Program-made: the position numbers and the translations under genes
The notes under the pieces: model-generated
Seen by the model: the letters and a program-made list of their open reading frames with translations, nothing else
What the model was told of the DNA's origin: nothing
Database searches by the model: none
Assembly (NCBI GenBank): GCA_017464815.1
Contig: JAFTYI010000018.1
Coordinates: forward strand, 1 to 64,000
DNA from: Bacteroidaceae bacterium
GTDB taxonomy: Bacteria > Bacteroidota > Bacteroidia > Bacteroidales > Bacteroidaceae
Reading direction: 5' to 3'
DNA: 64,000 nucleotides
Shown here: piece by piece, positions 50,591 through 60,597 of the stretch
Layout of the letters: every line of letters starts with the position of its first letter
Numbering within the stretch: position 1 is the first letter of the stretch

Positions 50591-53278
50591 ATGAGTGAAG
50601 AAATCGTAGAAAAAGACAATCTCGACGATAATTTGTCGACAGAGGGAGTTTCGGAAGAACATTCGGAGTACAAGCCTGCCGATGTGAGGGACGAAAATGT
50701 GAAGTACCAGTTGACGGGAATGTACCAAAACTGGTTCTTGGATTATGCTTCGTATGTGATTCTGGAGCGTGCCGTTCCACATATCAACGACGGATTCAAG
50801 CCTGTGCAGCGTCGCATACTCCATTCGATGAAGCGACTGGACGACGGAAGATACAACAAGGTGGCCAACATCGTGGGACACACCATGCAGTTCCACCCCC
50901 ATGGCGACGCCTCCATTGGCGATGCTCTGGTGCAGTTGGGACAGAAGGACCTGTTGGTCGATTGCCAGGGAAACTGGGGTAACATCCTGACGGGTGATGC
51001 GGCAGCTGCTCCGCGATACATCGAAGCCCGCCTGTCGAAGTTTGCGTTGGACGTGGTGTTCAACCCCAAGACGACGGAGTGGAAACTCTCCTACGACGGA
51101 CGCAACAAAGAGCCTATCACCCTGCCGGTGAAGTTCCCCCTGTTGTTGGCACAGGGAGTTGAAGGCATTGCCGTAGGTCTCTCCTCCAAGATTCTTCCTC
51201 ACAACTTCAATGAACTGTGCGACGCGGCCATTGCCTATCTCCACGACGAACCCTTCCAACTCTACCCCGACTTCCTTACCGGTGGCTCCATCGACGTGGC
51301 CAAGTACAACGATGGCGAGCGTGGCGGCGTGGTGAAGGTGCGTGCCAAAATCAGCAAGCTCGACAACAAGACACTCGTCATCACCGAGATACCCTACGGA
51401 AAGACCACTACCACCCTCATCGAATCCATCCTGAAGGCAGCCGAGAAGGGAAAGATTAAAATCCGCAAGGTGGACGACAACACCTCGGCCCAGGTGGAGA
51501 TACAGGTGCATTTGGCACCGGGTGTGTCCAGCGACAAGACGTTAGATGCCCTTTATGCCTTCACCGATTGCGAGGTGAGCATCTCGCCCAACTGTTGTGT
51601 GATCGACGACAACAAACCCCACTTCCTCACCGTGAGCGACGTGCTCCGCAAGTCGGTGGACAACACCATGGCCCTCATCCGCAAAGAGCTGGAAATCCGC
51701 AAGGGCGAGTTGCAGGAGCTGCTTCACTTCGCTTCATTGGAGAAGATATTCATCGAAGAGCGCATCTACAAGGACAAGCAGTTCGAGCAGGCCCCCAACA
51801 TGGATGCGGCATGTGAACACATCGACAACCGCCTGACCCCCTTCTACCCACAATTCATACGCGAAGTCACCAAGGACGACATCCTGCGTCTGATGGAGAT
51901 AAAGATGGCCCGCATCCTGCGCTTCAACAAGGACAAGGCCGACGAAGCCATAGCCCGCATGAATGGCGAGATTGAGGAGATTGACCGCAAACTGGCCAGC
52001 ATGGTGGAGGTGACGAGTGACTGGTTCCGCATGTTGAAGGAGAAGTACGGCAAGGAGCATCCGCGCCTCACCGAGCTCCGCAACTTCGACACCATCGAAG
52101 CCGCCAAGGTGGCCGAGGCCAACGAGAAACTCTACATCAACCGCGAAGAAGGATTCATCGGCACCTCGCTCAAGAAGGACGAGTTTGTCGACAATTGCTC
52201 CGACATCGACGACGTCATCCTCTTCTACAAGGACGGCAAGTATAAGATTGTGCGCGTGAGCGAAAAGATGTTTGTCGGCAAGAATGTCCTCCACGTAGGC
52301 ATCTTCAAGAAGAACGACAAGCGCACCGTCTACAACGTGGTCTACCGCGACGGAAAGGAGGGATTCCACTACATCAAGCGATTCTCCGTCACCACCATGA
52401 CGCGCGACAGGGACTACGACCTCACACAAGGCACCCCCGGCTCCAAGCTGGTCTACTTCAGTGCCAATCCCAATGGCGAGGCCGAAATCATCAAGGTGAC
52501 ACTGAAACCCAATGCACGGGTGAAGAAAATCATGTTCGAGAAAGACTTCAGCGACATCCACATCAAGGGACGCCAGTCGATGGGCAACATCCTCACCAAG
52601 TTCGACGTGCACCGCATCGGCCTGAAGCAGCGCGGAGGCTCCACGTTGGGCGGTCGTCAGGTGTGGTTCGATTGGGATGTGCAGCGCCTCAACTACGACG
52701 GACGCGGCCAATTCCTCGGCGAGTTCCACAGCGACGATTCCATACTGGTGATGCTCGAGGGAGGCGACTACTACCTGAGCAACTTCGACGTGAACAACCA
52801 CTACGAGACGAACATCAAACTGATTGAGAAGTACGACCCCTCGAAGGTGTGGACCGTCGCCCTCTACGATGCCGACAACAACGGCTATCCCTACCTGAAA
52901 CGCTTCATGCTCGACGCCACCACCAAGCGTCAGAACTACCTGGGCGAAAATCGCGAGAACCGCGAACTGCTCATCTCCACCCAATACTATCCCCGCCTGC
53001 AAGTGATGTTTGGTGGAGGCGACAGCTTCCGCGAACCACTCGTCATCGATGCCGAGGAGTTCATCGCCGTCAAGGGCTACAAGGCCAAGGGCAAGCGCAT
53101 CACCACCTTCGAAGTGGCCGAGATAGTGGAGCTTGAACCCCTCCGCTTCCCCACGGAGGAGGAGCTGGCCAAGCCCGAGGAACCGGTGGAAGAACCAGTG
53201 AACGAAGACCCCGATGCCGGCAAGAGCGCCAGCGACATCCTCGACGAACTCACGGGGCAGATGAAACTCTTTGAATGA
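50591..53278 (+). CDS. parC: DNA topoisomerase IV subunit A
   Basis: ParC is the DNA-cleaving subunit of topoisomerase IV, partner of ParE at 16724. The 895-residue protein has the winged-helix/tower core with DYASYVILERAVPHINDGFKPVQRRIL, the quinolone-determining HPHGDASIGDAL, the catalytic Tyr in AAPRYIEARLS, and C-terminal beta-pinwheel blades. An acidic N-terminal tail of about 40 residues is typical for the phylum. A TACTTTTG box lies at 50523-50530. Its TGA overlaps the DUF3316 start. Confidence 0.95.
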   Translation: MSEEIVEKDNLDDNLSTEGVSEEHSEYKPADVRDENVKYQLTGMYQNWFLDYASYVILERAVPHINDGFKPVQRRILHSMKRLDDGRYNKVANIVGHTMQFHPHGDASIGDALVQLGQKDLLVDCQGNWGNILTGDAAAAPRYIEARLSKFALDVVFNPKTTEWKLSYDGRNKEPITLPVKFPLLLAQGVEGIAVGLSSKILPHNFNELCDAAIAYLHDEPFQLYPDFLTGGSIDVAKYNDGERGGVVKVRAKISKLDNKTLVITEIPYGKTTTTLIESILKAAEKGKIKIRKVDDNTSAQVEIQVHLAPGVSSDKTLDALYAFTDCEVSISPNCCVIDDNKPHFLTVSDVLRKSVDNTMALIRKELEIRKGELQELLHFASLEKIFIEERIYKDKQFEQAPNMDAACEHIDNRLTPFYPQFIREVTKDDILRLMEIKMARILRFNKDKADEAIARMNGEIEEIDRKLASMVEVTSDWFRMLKEKYGKEHPRLTELRNFDTIEAAKVAEANEKLYINREEGFIGTSLKKDEFVDNCSDIDDVILFYKDGKYKIVRVSEKMFVGKNVLHVGIFKKNDKRTVYNVVYRDGKEGFHYIKRFSVTTMTRDRDYDLTQGTPGSKLVYFSANPNGEAEIIKVTLKPNARVKKIMFEKDFSDIHIKGRQSMGNILTKFDVHRIGLKQRGGSTLGGRQVWFDWDVQRLNYDGRGQFLGEFHSDDSILVMLEGGDYYLSNFDVNNHYETNIKLIEKYDPSKVWTVALYDADNNGYPYLKRFMLDATTKRQNYLGENRENRELLISTQYYPRLQVMFGGGDSFREPLVIDAEEFIAVKGYKAKGKRITTFEVAEIVELEPLRFPTEEELAKPEEPVEEPVNEDPDAGKSASDILDELTGQMKLFE

Positions 53279-54075
53279 TGAAAAGACCACTCCTCACCCT
53301 GTTGCTCGTCGGACTGGCAAGCCTGCTTCCCGCTCAGACGGGCCGCGAGCGACCCATCACCCGCTCCACCATGTACGGAGCAGGCGTGGTGAACCTCTAT
53401 GACACCTACCTCTCCCCCTTGGAGTACAAGGGAGAGCAGGTGCGCGTGCTTCGCGAGAGCGTGCGTCCGATGCCGTGGTGCGATGGGCGCGTGTCGCGTC
53501 AGACCCTCTTTCAAGGCCATCTGGCCATGGCCGACAATCCCGCTGAAACGTCCAGCGAACTGGCAGGCATGGTCAATTGGAACTATGCCCTCCACCACAA
53601 CTTCTCCCTGCTCGATGGCCGATTGCGCCTGGGTGCAGGGCCTATGGTGCAGCTCCACGGCGGATTCCTCTACAACACACGAGGTGGCAACAATCCCGCC
53701 CAAGCCCGTCTCTATGCCAACCTGGCCGCATCGGGCATAGCACACTACGAAGTGCCGTTGAAGCGCTGTCCCTTGGTCTTGCGCTATCAGTTGGACGTCC
53801 CTTTCCTCGGAGTCATGTTCTCGCCCACCTACGGGCAGTCCTACTACGAAATCTTCTCCCTTGGCCACACCGATGGCACCATCCACTTCACCTCCCTCCA
53901 CAACCAGCCCACCCTGCGCCATTGGCTGACAGCCGACATGAAGTTCCACAACTTCACCCTCCGTCTCGGCTACATGGCCGACATGCAGCAATCCCGCGTC
54001 GGCGGTCTCCGCACCCACGACTACAGCCACTCCTTCATGGTGGGGTTGGTCAAGACTCTCCTGCCCGTCAAGTGA
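53275..54075 (+). CDS. DUF3316 outer-membrane-like protein
   Basis: A 266-residue protein with a signal peptide (cut near LLPAQ, about 21) and repeated amphipathic strands (LRLGAGPMVQLHGGFLYNTRGG, LRYQLDVPFLGVMFSP, FTLRLGYMADMQQ), matching DUF3316 of Bacteroidetes. Function is unknown. It overlaps parC (ATGATG) and so shares its transcript. The next 48 bases lead into a 33-bp tandem repeat. Confidence 0.87.
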   Translation: MMKRPLLTLLLVGLASLLPAQTGRERPITRSTMYGAGVVNLYDTYLSPLEYKGEQVRVLRESVRPMPWCDGRVSRQTLFQGHLAMADNPAETSSELAGMVNWNYALHHNFSLLDGRLRLGAGPMVQLHGGFLYNTRGGNNPAQARLYANLAASGIAHYEVPLKRCPLVLRYQLDVPFLGVMFSPTYGQSYYEIFSLGHTDGTIHFTSLHNQPTLRHWLTADMKFHNFTLRLGYMADMQQSRVGGLRTHDYSHSFMVGLVKTLLPVK

Positions 54076-54122
54076 TGGGCGTCTGCTTTTTGAAGCTGAT
54101 ACACCGATTGAATACAAAAAAA

Positions 54123-54210
54123 TAGGAAAACGCACCTTTTTGAGGGCTAATTTTATAGGAAAACGCACCTTTTTAGCCTGATTTTTTATAGGAAAACGCA
54201 CCTTTTTATG
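54123..54210. repeat. Three-copy 33-bp tandem repeat TAGGAAAACGCACCTTTTT
   Basis: Copies start at 54123, 54156 and 54189, exactly 33 bases apart. The first 19 bases of each are identical; the remaining 14 are T-rich and vary. Read on the minus strand one frame gives an 11-residue repeat with KKVRFPI. The block lies between the convergent DUF3316 and TPR regulator genes. Confidence 0.92.
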
Positions 54211-54269
54211 AAATAAGATGTATATTATGTCATGTTCTTCGAGAATGTTTCCCCACGTGGTAGAGTCCT

Positions 54270-56090
54270 TCAACCTTCCATCATCTCCTCACACTCCTTA
54301 TAATATCGTTTGACAGTTTGCAGTTTCTTTCCCGATGCACGATACATCATATCCTCATCGCTCAGTCCCAAAGCCATCAGGTAACACATCATTTGCTTGG
54401 TAGGGTTGTTTGTCATATTGTCTATGCGCCGACGCATACCCGGACATTCCTCATCTAATAAAGCTTCTATCATTGGACGAATCTCTTCATCAGGAATCTG
54501 TTCACCCACGTACATATTACCATGCTTCAACTGCATCAGTAGAGCGCCTATCTGATTGGTCTTACCATTCACGCGGTAGCGCATGATGCGTTGATTTATC
54601 AGTTTGTCGTGTTCCACTTTATCGGCCACCAACTGCAGTTCCCGCTGTTCTTTGAGGGTCGTTTCCAGATCCTTTTCCAATTCACGTTTTTCCCGCACCA
54701 TGGCAGACCCGGCCTCCTTCAGTTGCTTTATTTCGTCCACCTTCTCCTTCACTTTATCTCTTTCTCTCTGCAGTCTTTCCTTCTGTCTCTGCTCCATGTT
54801 CCCTATCTGTTCTTTCTTGCGTTCCATCTGATAGTTCAGCAGTCCTATCTCTCTGTTTTTCTCGCTTTGTGCTTTAATCATTTCACTCATCTCCCTGTCA
54901 TCCTCCGCCAATCGGTTCTGCCACTCCTGTCGTTGTTGACCATGTTTTTTTCTGATAAGCACATACACTATGCAACTTACCAGTGCCACCACAATCAGGC
55001 ACACTGTCAGTCCCCATCTCACTTTCACTCCTTCTTGGTGAGCGATCTCCAGTGTTTTCACCTTCACTTCGTGGGGAATGGCCGCCACTTCTGCAGTCTT
55101 CATCCGCAGTTTTATATCACTGTCATACACCCTGTACTGGTCGTGAAAATGTTGACTTTCATTTACATGTCCCAACTGCCTGTGAATCCGGTATAAATTG
55201 AGCAACCCAGCACGCACAACCACACTATCTTCACTCCCTATCACCTTTTCAGCATACGCTAATGCCCTGCCGTATTCTTCCATCTTATAGTAAAGCGTAG
55301 CCAAACTGGAGTAGAGCGAGTATCTCCGTTCACCCGTTATATGTTGCTCACACTCCAACAACATTTGTTCAGCTTTCTCATATTCTCCATTCTTTCTGAG
55401 GAAATTGGCATAGTCCTTTACATATAGAAAATATTTGGAAGAAGAAATCCTATCTTTATATTGGAGACCTTTTTCAAAATAACTTTGGGCACTGTCCAAA
55501 TTACCCAATAACTCATAGATATTGGCTATAGAACTACATGTCAACATTGTATAATAGGCGGAATCTCCTTTAAGCTCGTGATGATATGTTTTTTTAAAAT
55601 AATGCAAAGCATTCACAAAATTTTCTTCTGACTGCATCAATAAACCGTAATGATTATATAGCAACGCCTTATACTGGTCATCCTCCACCCCTTCAAACCA
55701 TTGTTCGCTTAGGGCAAATGCTTCAGCAGCCTTCTCCACCTCTTTACGTTGTTTGTGCACCAAGCCTTTGTAAAGCAGAGCCTTGGCGGCATATTGTCTT
55801 TCCTTATGTTGCGTATAATAGTCCACTGCTACGTTGATTAGCGAATCATCCCCCAACGGAAGGTGGCATTTATGTCGTGCCTGCGTCCAAAGAAATGCAT
55901 ATTTAGCTCGCTGAGAATCAGAATCAAATGCAATACAATCCATTTTTTCAAGCATTCGGATGACACTGTCGGGACTTGTCTCCATGCACTCCTCTGCATG
56001 ACGTAAAATCACACTCTTATTGTCTTCCTGGCATCCCAAAAGTGAGCCTAAAAGGAGAACTGTTAATGCTATTTTTATAAATTTTGTCAT
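54270..56090 (-). CDS. Membrane-spanning TPR regulator with cytoplasmic coiled coil
   Basis: A 606-residue protein: lipoprotein-like signal (VLLLGSLLGC), periplasmic TPR array (about 25-320, e.g. AAKALLYKGLVHKQRKEVEKAAEAF, AIANIYELLGNLDSAQSYFEKGL), one membrane helix (about 355-377, WGLTVCLIVVALVSCIVYVLI), a long coiled coil (about 385-490) and a C-terminal helical domain with LSDEDMMYRASGKKLQTVKRYYKEC that resembles a helix-turn-helix. This is a one-piece sensor-regulator layout common in this order. The ATG at 56090 gives the proper signal. It is divergent from the secreted-protein genes at 56451 onward. Confidence 0.85.
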   Translation of the reverse strand: MTKFIKIALTVLLLGSLLGCQEDNKSVILRHAEECMETSPDSVIRMLEKMDCIAFDSDSQRAKYAFLWTQARHKCHLPLGDDSLINVAVDYYTQHKERQYAAKALLYKGLVHKQRKEVEKAAEAFALSEQWFEGVEDDQYKALLYNHYGLLMQSEENFVNALHYFKKTYHHELKGDSAYYTMLTCSSIANIYELLGNLDSAQSYFEKGLQYKDRISSSKYFLYVKDYANFLRKNGEYEKAEQMLLECEQHITGERRYSLYSSLATLYYKMEEYGRALAYAEKVIGSEDSVVVRAGLLNLYRIHRQLGHVNESQHFHDQYRVYDSDIKLRMKTAEVAAIPHEVKVKTLEIAHQEGVKVRWGLTVCLIVVALVSCIVYVLIRKKHGQQRQEWQNRLAEDDREMSEMIKAQSEKNREIGLLNYQMERKKEQIGNMEQRQKERLQRERDKVKEKVDEIKQLKEAGSAMVREKRELEKDLETTLKEQRELQLVADKVEHDKLINQRIMRYRVNGKTNQIGALLMQLKHGNMYVGEQIPDEEIRPMIEALLDEECPGMRRRIDNMTNNPTKQMMCYLMALGLSDEDMMYRASGKKLQTVKRYYKECEEMMEG

Positions 56091-56126
56091 ATCTTCTATT
56101 TTTTCACATCTTCTACAAAGGTACAC

Positions 56127-56349
56127 GATATTTCACAGAGTACCAAACATACATTCAAAAATCGTCGCTTCTCTTTTTGATGGCTATGAAAGTTTTCTAA
56201 ATTTATCCCTCTAATTAAACTCCACCAATGTGCATCTGCATATGCTGAAATCCAAACAATAAATTTGTCGACTCTGATTATCAGTATTTTATCTTTTTCT
56301 ATGAGCATTTACCAACATTTTATCTCATCCAAAATAGTGACTTTTTTTC
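56127..56349. other. Gene-free divergent regulatory stretch
   Basis: No supportable gene. It is AT-rich and separates the TPR regulator from the DUF3244-like gene; the promoter at 56350-56380 lies at its right end. Confidence 0.55.
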
Positions 56350-56380
56350 TTGGCCATTACATTTTTGCACTCTAACTTTG
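56350..56380 (+). promoter_or_regulatory. Promoter of the DUF3244-like gene
   Basis: TTGG (56350-56353), 19 bases, TAACTTTG (56373-56380). The -33 box differs from TTTG by one base. The leader is about 65 bases. Confidence 0.65.
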
Positions 56381-56450
56381 CAATAACCAAATGGGTAGAG
56401 CTCACCCAAAATTTTAATAAAAGACGTAATTAACAATTAAAGAAAACATC

Positions 56451-56843
56451 ATGAAGAAGCTAACTGTAAAGGCCCTGCTTATGGCAGGCATCATTGCGTT
56501 TTCTGCTAACATTTTTGCAGATCCCGTAACAACACCTTCAGAGGAGAAGGAAATTGAATTAGGGAACGATGGCAATAACATCGCAAATGACAAGACCCTC
56601 CAAGTTCCCGTCACCGCCACAGTCAACAATGGTGTAGTGAACGTGCAGTTTACAGGCACTGTACCCCATGCCACCGTACGAGTAAATAACGCACTCACAG
56701 GTGCCACCGTAGGCCAGCAGTCCATGTCGGCTACAGCGGGAACGGTCAGCATGATTCCTGTTTCAGGTCTCACCATGGGCACCATCACAGTTACTAATAA
56801 CCTGAGCGGAGCAAGCGTGAGCGGTGACTTTACAACGGAATAA
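56451..56843 (+). CDS. Small secreted DUF3244-like protein
   Basis: A 130-residue protein with a signal peptide (cut after FSANIFA, 23) and a short beta-sandwich-like mature part ending SGASVSGDFTTE, like DUF3244/Por-secretion-tail-related proteins. Function is unknown. It is divergent from the TPR regulator and upstream of three secreted proteins. Confidence 0.75.
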   Translation: MKKLTVKALLMAGIIAFSANIFADPVTTPSEEKEIELGNDGNNIANDKTLQVPVTATVNNGVVNVQFTGTVPHATVRVNNALTGATVGQQSMSATAGTVSMIPVSGLTMGTITVTNNLSGASVSGDFTTE

Positions 56844-56879
56844 AGGAAACTCGTATTACACAGTATTTGATGGAGAGGC

Positions 56880-56907
56880 AGAGGCCTGTTGCATCAAGCA
56901 GGCTTCT
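56880..56907 (+). terminator. Weak hairpin after the DUF3244-like gene
   Basis: AGAGGCCTG and CAGGCTTCT form a stem around TTGCATCAAG, followed by TACCTTTCTT. It may reduce readthrough from the small gene into the next. Confidence 0.45.
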
Positions 56908-56960
56908 ACCTTTCTTCGAAAAAAGAAAAATTCAATATTAACACTTTAATTAATAGTAAC

Positions 56961-58238
56961 ATGAAAAAAACAATTTTATTTGCAGGCATGATGCTTGCAG
57001 CAGTTTGTGCACAGGCACAGTTGAAGGTAAATTCCAGTGGAAATGTCATGATCAAATCTGAAAGTGCATCCGCCAATTTGACGATTGGAGAGTCTGGAAC
57101 AAATCGCGGAATTGCCGTGAGCAGCAGACAAAGTAGTCTTTATGCAACAAGAACTGGAGCTTGCGTAGGTCCTACCGTAGCCCCTACTATTGATGCGTAT
57201 AATACGCCTTATTCTTATTTCTATTGTATAGGATTAAAAGGACAAACATATAGCACGACTGCTACCTCTTCTGGAAGGGCGTTTGGCGTACATGGAGAAG
57301 CAGGAAACACGACCAATGGTTATAACTATGGAGTATTTGGAAGTCTCGCAGGAGCACAAAATGGTGCAGGAGTATACGGAACGACTCAATCAGATTATGG
57401 AGTTGACACAGGTGGCCGATACGCCGGTTATTTCAACGGTGATGTAAAGGTTACAGGTTCACTTTATGCCTCAGTTGTCACCTCCACTGCTGCCTCTGCA
57501 AGCATTGCAACCGGACAAGTGGCATTGGCAGAAAACAACGCTACGTCAGAAAACGTGTCTGACAAGTTGGCACAATTGTCTGCTGTTCAATACAATTTGA
57601 ATATGCCTACTGCATTGGCCTCCACCACTTCAACCACCTTTGCCACCAGAGTGATTTCCGACACCCTTTCAACCACAACAATGGGCGACACCGTAGAAGT
57701 GGCCTACCCGTCGGACATCGAGCTGCAAGCTCTTTCGAAGAACCACTACGGACTGATGGCGGCGCAGCTGCAACAGATATACCCCGACCTAGTGTATGAG
57801 AACCAACAGGGCGACCTCTGCATCAACTACATCGAAATGATTCCTTTGCTCGTGGAGTCCATCAAAGAGTTGAAGGCAGAAATCACCACGCTGCAAGGCG
57901 GTAACGGTGGTGGTGCAGTGGTGATGAGCCGTGCCATGCCTAGTGCTACGGGCATTGAAGAAGCTGCCGCCGTAGCTATTCCCATGCTGAAACAGAACAC
58001 CCCCAATCCGTTTACCGAGAACACCGTAATTGAATACACTTTGCCTGAAACAGTACAGACTGCAACCCTTTACATCTACGACATGAACGGCAAACAAATC
58101 GAACAGATTGCACTTACCGAACGTGGAGAATCATCCGTCAACGTCAACGGCGGACAACTGTCAGCGGGAATGTACCTCTATTCACTCATTGCCGACGGAA
58201 AGGTTGTTGATACGAAGAGAATGATTTTAACGAAGTGA
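56961..58238 (+). CDS. Secreted S74-chaperone protein with T9SS sorting domain
   Basis: A 425-residue protein: signal peptide (MKKTILFAGMMLAAVCAQA), a repetitive Gly/Ser/Thr-rich beta region like phage tail fibres, an intramolecular-chaperone (peptidase S74-like) segment (NHYGLMAAQLQQIYPDLVYE, then NYIEMIPLLVESIKELKAEI), and a T9SS C-terminal domain (NTPNPFTENTVIEYTLPE, YDMNGKQIEQ, SAGMYLYSLIADGKVVDTKRMIL). S74 domains help trimeric beta-helices fold and may be cut off. Here it precedes the C25 protease gene by 21 bases. The start at 56961 gives a proper signal. Confidence 0.88.
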   Translation: MKKTILFAGMMLAAVCAQAQLKVNSSGNVMIKSESASANLTIGESGTNRGIAVSSRQSSLYATRTGACVGPTVAPTIDAYNTPYSYFYCIGLKGQTYSTTATSSGRAFGVHGEAGNTTNGYNYGVFGSLAGAQNGAGVYGTTQSDYGVDTGGRYAGYFNGDVKVTGSLYASVVTSTAASASIATGQVALAENNATSENVSDKLAQLSAVQYNLNMPTALASTTSTTFATRVISDTLSTTTMGDTVEVAYPSDIELQALSKNHYGLMAAQLQQIYPDLVYENQQGDLCINYIEMIPLLVESIKELKAEITTLQGGNGGGAVVMSRAMPSATGIEEAAAVAIPMLKQNTPNPFTENTVIEYTLPETVQTATLYIYDMNGKQIEQIALTERGESSVNVNGGQLSAGMYLYSLIADGKVVDTKRMILTK

Positions 58239-58259
58239 AAACCTTAAAAATGGATCACC

Positions 58260-60530
58260 ATGAAACGAATTTTATTTATCGGATTATATCTGTTATCATG
58301 TATATGTTTGGTCGCACAAACGACCAAGACATATACTGTAACATTTGACAGGGAAAATTTCACTATCACGAATTACAGAGGTAATAAGATTATCACATCT
58401 GCAACATACGATTTGGCATTTGACGAAGATACCTTAAAACCCGCGATTCCGTATAAAATAGTAAATATCCTGCTACCTGAAAAACAAAAATTAAAAAGTT
58501 TTTCATTTTCGGTAGGCAATACATTAACTATGGAAGGTGTAACCCTTTCTAGCAATCCTACTTACATGGCCACGAACCAAATTTCAACGTCAATCCTATC
58601 TTCTCAGATTTGTTATCCACAAGTCAATTATCCATTGGAAGTCGAATTACTGAGGGAACAGACATTGGAATGTTATCGCTATGCATGTTTTAAGGTGCCT
58701 GTACTTTCATACAATGCAGCCTCAAAAGTTATCACTTGGGCTTGTGGCGTCAACATTAATATTGAAACAGAAGAATTTGTTTCTGACAGCCAACAGCTTG
58801 CTCGTCAAGATGTAATCACTGGCATATTACAGAATATATTATTCAATCCAGATGAAATATATGAACCTTCAGCAAATCCGATACCCCGGTCTACGATGAC
58901 TGTGGATACAGAGGGGATTAAATATCTCATCATCACCGCTTCAAATTTGAAGAATGCTTTTGCTCCACTGGCGGCATGGAAGACTATCAAAGGCGTAAAA
59001 GCCAAGATTGTTACTGTCGATGAAATTTATGCAAGATATGCATCCGAAACAACATCTAATCAATTAAAAATCAAACAATGCATATATGATTATTACGTAA
59101 ATGGATTGAATTATGTCTTGCTAGGAGGAGATGAAACCATTGTTCCAGTACAGAAATGTTATGCAACAAACACTATTTCAGATGCAACATCGGCAGAAGA
59201 AGTCCCTACGGATTTGTATTATGCAAATCTGACGGGGCGACTTGACTGGAATGCCGATGGAGACAATTTGATTGGGGAAAGTACGGATAACACGAATTTT
59301 TTTCCTAATGTGGCTATTGGACGACTTCCGGTGAATAGTGCCGCGCAAGCAAATTTGCTTGTACAAAGAATCGTCAACTACGAAAAAAATCCACCACGGA
59401 ACAATTGGGCTAATAGGATGCTGTTATCTGGAGCCAACTCAGAAGAAGGAGATAATATGGCAGGACAAAGTGAAAACATGTTTTCAACATACATCCAACC
59501 TTATTGGAGCAATGTGGCAAAATATCGTTTTTATGACACGGAAACAGACTTTGAAGGAGGAAGCGACTACGAGCTCAATTCCACGAATCTACAAGCACAA
59601 ATCAACAATGGATATCACCATATCCACATGAACTGTCATGGATTGGAAACCGCTTGGTGGTTGGAGCGAGGAACTTTTTTGAGTAATCAGGCGAGCTTAT
59701 TAAATAATCCATCCCCCACAATCATCGCGACAACAGCCTGCTTCACAAATGCTTTCGACAAAACTGTACCATGTTTAGGAGAAGCATTGTTACGTGCGTC
59801 AAATAGCAATATTATTGCCTATTTAGGTTCCACACGCGAAGGATTAGATGGGAATTATTCTTTATTAGGGCCATCTTCCAATTATAACGGAGAATTCTAC
59901 AAAAGAATCTTTCGAAACAGACTTTCAATAGGAGATGCACTGAAAGAATCGAAATGCTATGTATCAAGTAACAATCTCGGGGACAACAATTATCAATGGG
60001 TATTGTACACTTTGAATTTGATGGGCGACCCAGAGTTAAACACTTATACAGATTCCATACAAATTCTTGAAGATATAACAGACTATCAGATGTTTCTTGG
60101 CGAAGGTTCATTATCGTTAAGGAGTTCGAGCGACGACCTTATCGTTTCACTAACAAGTAAACAAGACAATGGAGCGTCCTACTGCGATGTGCTTACACAT
60201 TACAGTAGCAGCTATCAGAATACGATGTATTACGATTTTGGTATTCCAGAATCTGTATCCATGGAAGACCTTCAAATTTGTATTACCAAGAAAAATCATC
60301 TTCCCGTGATAATAGAAGATATAGAAGGTGTATACATCCAAAATGAAGAATACACAGGTAACCGTACCTTCTCTGGAAAGAACATTTATGTCGGAAGCAA
60401 TGTAACACGTTCTAAATCAGAAGGACCAGTTATAATTAAAAGCGGGAATGTTGTATTTGATGCGAGCAATTCTGTCACAATTAAAAATGATTTCGAATGC
60501 AAACAAGGTGCAACTCTCGAAATTAAATAA
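58260..60530 (+). CDS. C25-family (gingipain-like) cysteine peptidase
   Basis: A 756-residue secreted protease: signal peptide (about 1-20, cut near LVAQ), a propeptide-like N-terminal half with YLIITASNLKNAFAPLAAWKTIKGVKAKIVTVDE, the caspase-like catalytic core with His460 in MNCHGLETAW and Cys494 in TTACFTNAFD, and GDPELNTYTD after it. The C-terminus (DASNSVTIKNDFECKQGATLEIK) resembles a short sorting or beta-helix-like end rather than a full T9SS domain. It is likely cotranscribed with the S74 protein and may mature it or other surface proteins. Confidence 0.9.
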   Translation: MKRILFIGLYLLSCICLVAQTTKTYTVTFDRENFTITNYRGNKIITSATYDLAFDEDTLKPAIPYKIVNILLPEKQKLKSFSFSVGNTLTMEGVTLSSNPTYMATNQISTSILSSQICYPQVNYPLEVELLREQTLECYRYACFKVPVLSYNAASKVITWACGVNINIETEEFVSDSQQLARQDVITGILQNILFNPDEIYEPSANPIPRSTMTVDTEGIKYLIITASNLKNAFAPLAAWKTIKGVKAKIVTVDEIYARYASETTSNQLKIKQCIYDYYVNGLNYVLLGGDETIVPVQKCYATNTISDATSAEEVPTDLYYANLTGRLDWNADGDNLIGESTDNTNFFPNVAIGRLPVNSAAQANLLVQRIVNYEKNPPRNNWANRMLLSGANSEEGDNMAGQSENMFSTYIQPYWSNVAKYRFYDTETDFEGGSDYELNSTNLQAQINNGYHHIHMNCHGLETAWWLERGTFLSNQASLLNNPSPTIIATTACFTNAFDKTVPCLGEALLRASNSNIIAYLGSTREGLDGNYSLLGPSSNYNGEFYKRIFRNRLSIGDALKESKCYVSSNNLGDNNYQWVLYTLNLMGDPELNTYTDSIQILEDITDYQMFLGEGSLSLRSSSDDLIVSLTSKQDNGASYCDVLTHYSSSYQNTMYYDFGIPESVSMEDLQICITKKNHLPVIIEDIEGVYIQNEEYTGNRTFSGKNIYVGSNVTRSKSEGPVIIKSGNVVFDASNSVTIKNDFECKQGATLEIK

Positions 60531-60536
60531 ATAATG

Positions 60537-60568
60537 TTTGGATATACAAATATTTATCCTTATATTTG
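60537..60568 (+). promoter_or_regulatory. Promoter of the large secreted protein gene
   Basis: TTTG (60537-60540), 20 bases, TATATTTG (60561-60568), just after the C25 stop. The leader would be about 20 bases. Confidence 0.82.
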
Positions 60569-60597
60569 CCCCTGATTAACCCTTTAACTGAATACGT

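Noticed and set aside
51734-53290. A 518-codon minus-strand open frame
   Set aside because: Antisense shadow of parC; no family features and no start signal.
53077-54273. A minus-strand frame containing the KKVRFPI repeats
   Set aside because: It starts at TTG within the end of the TPR regulator gene and then runs antisense through DUF3316; the repeats alone do not make a gene.
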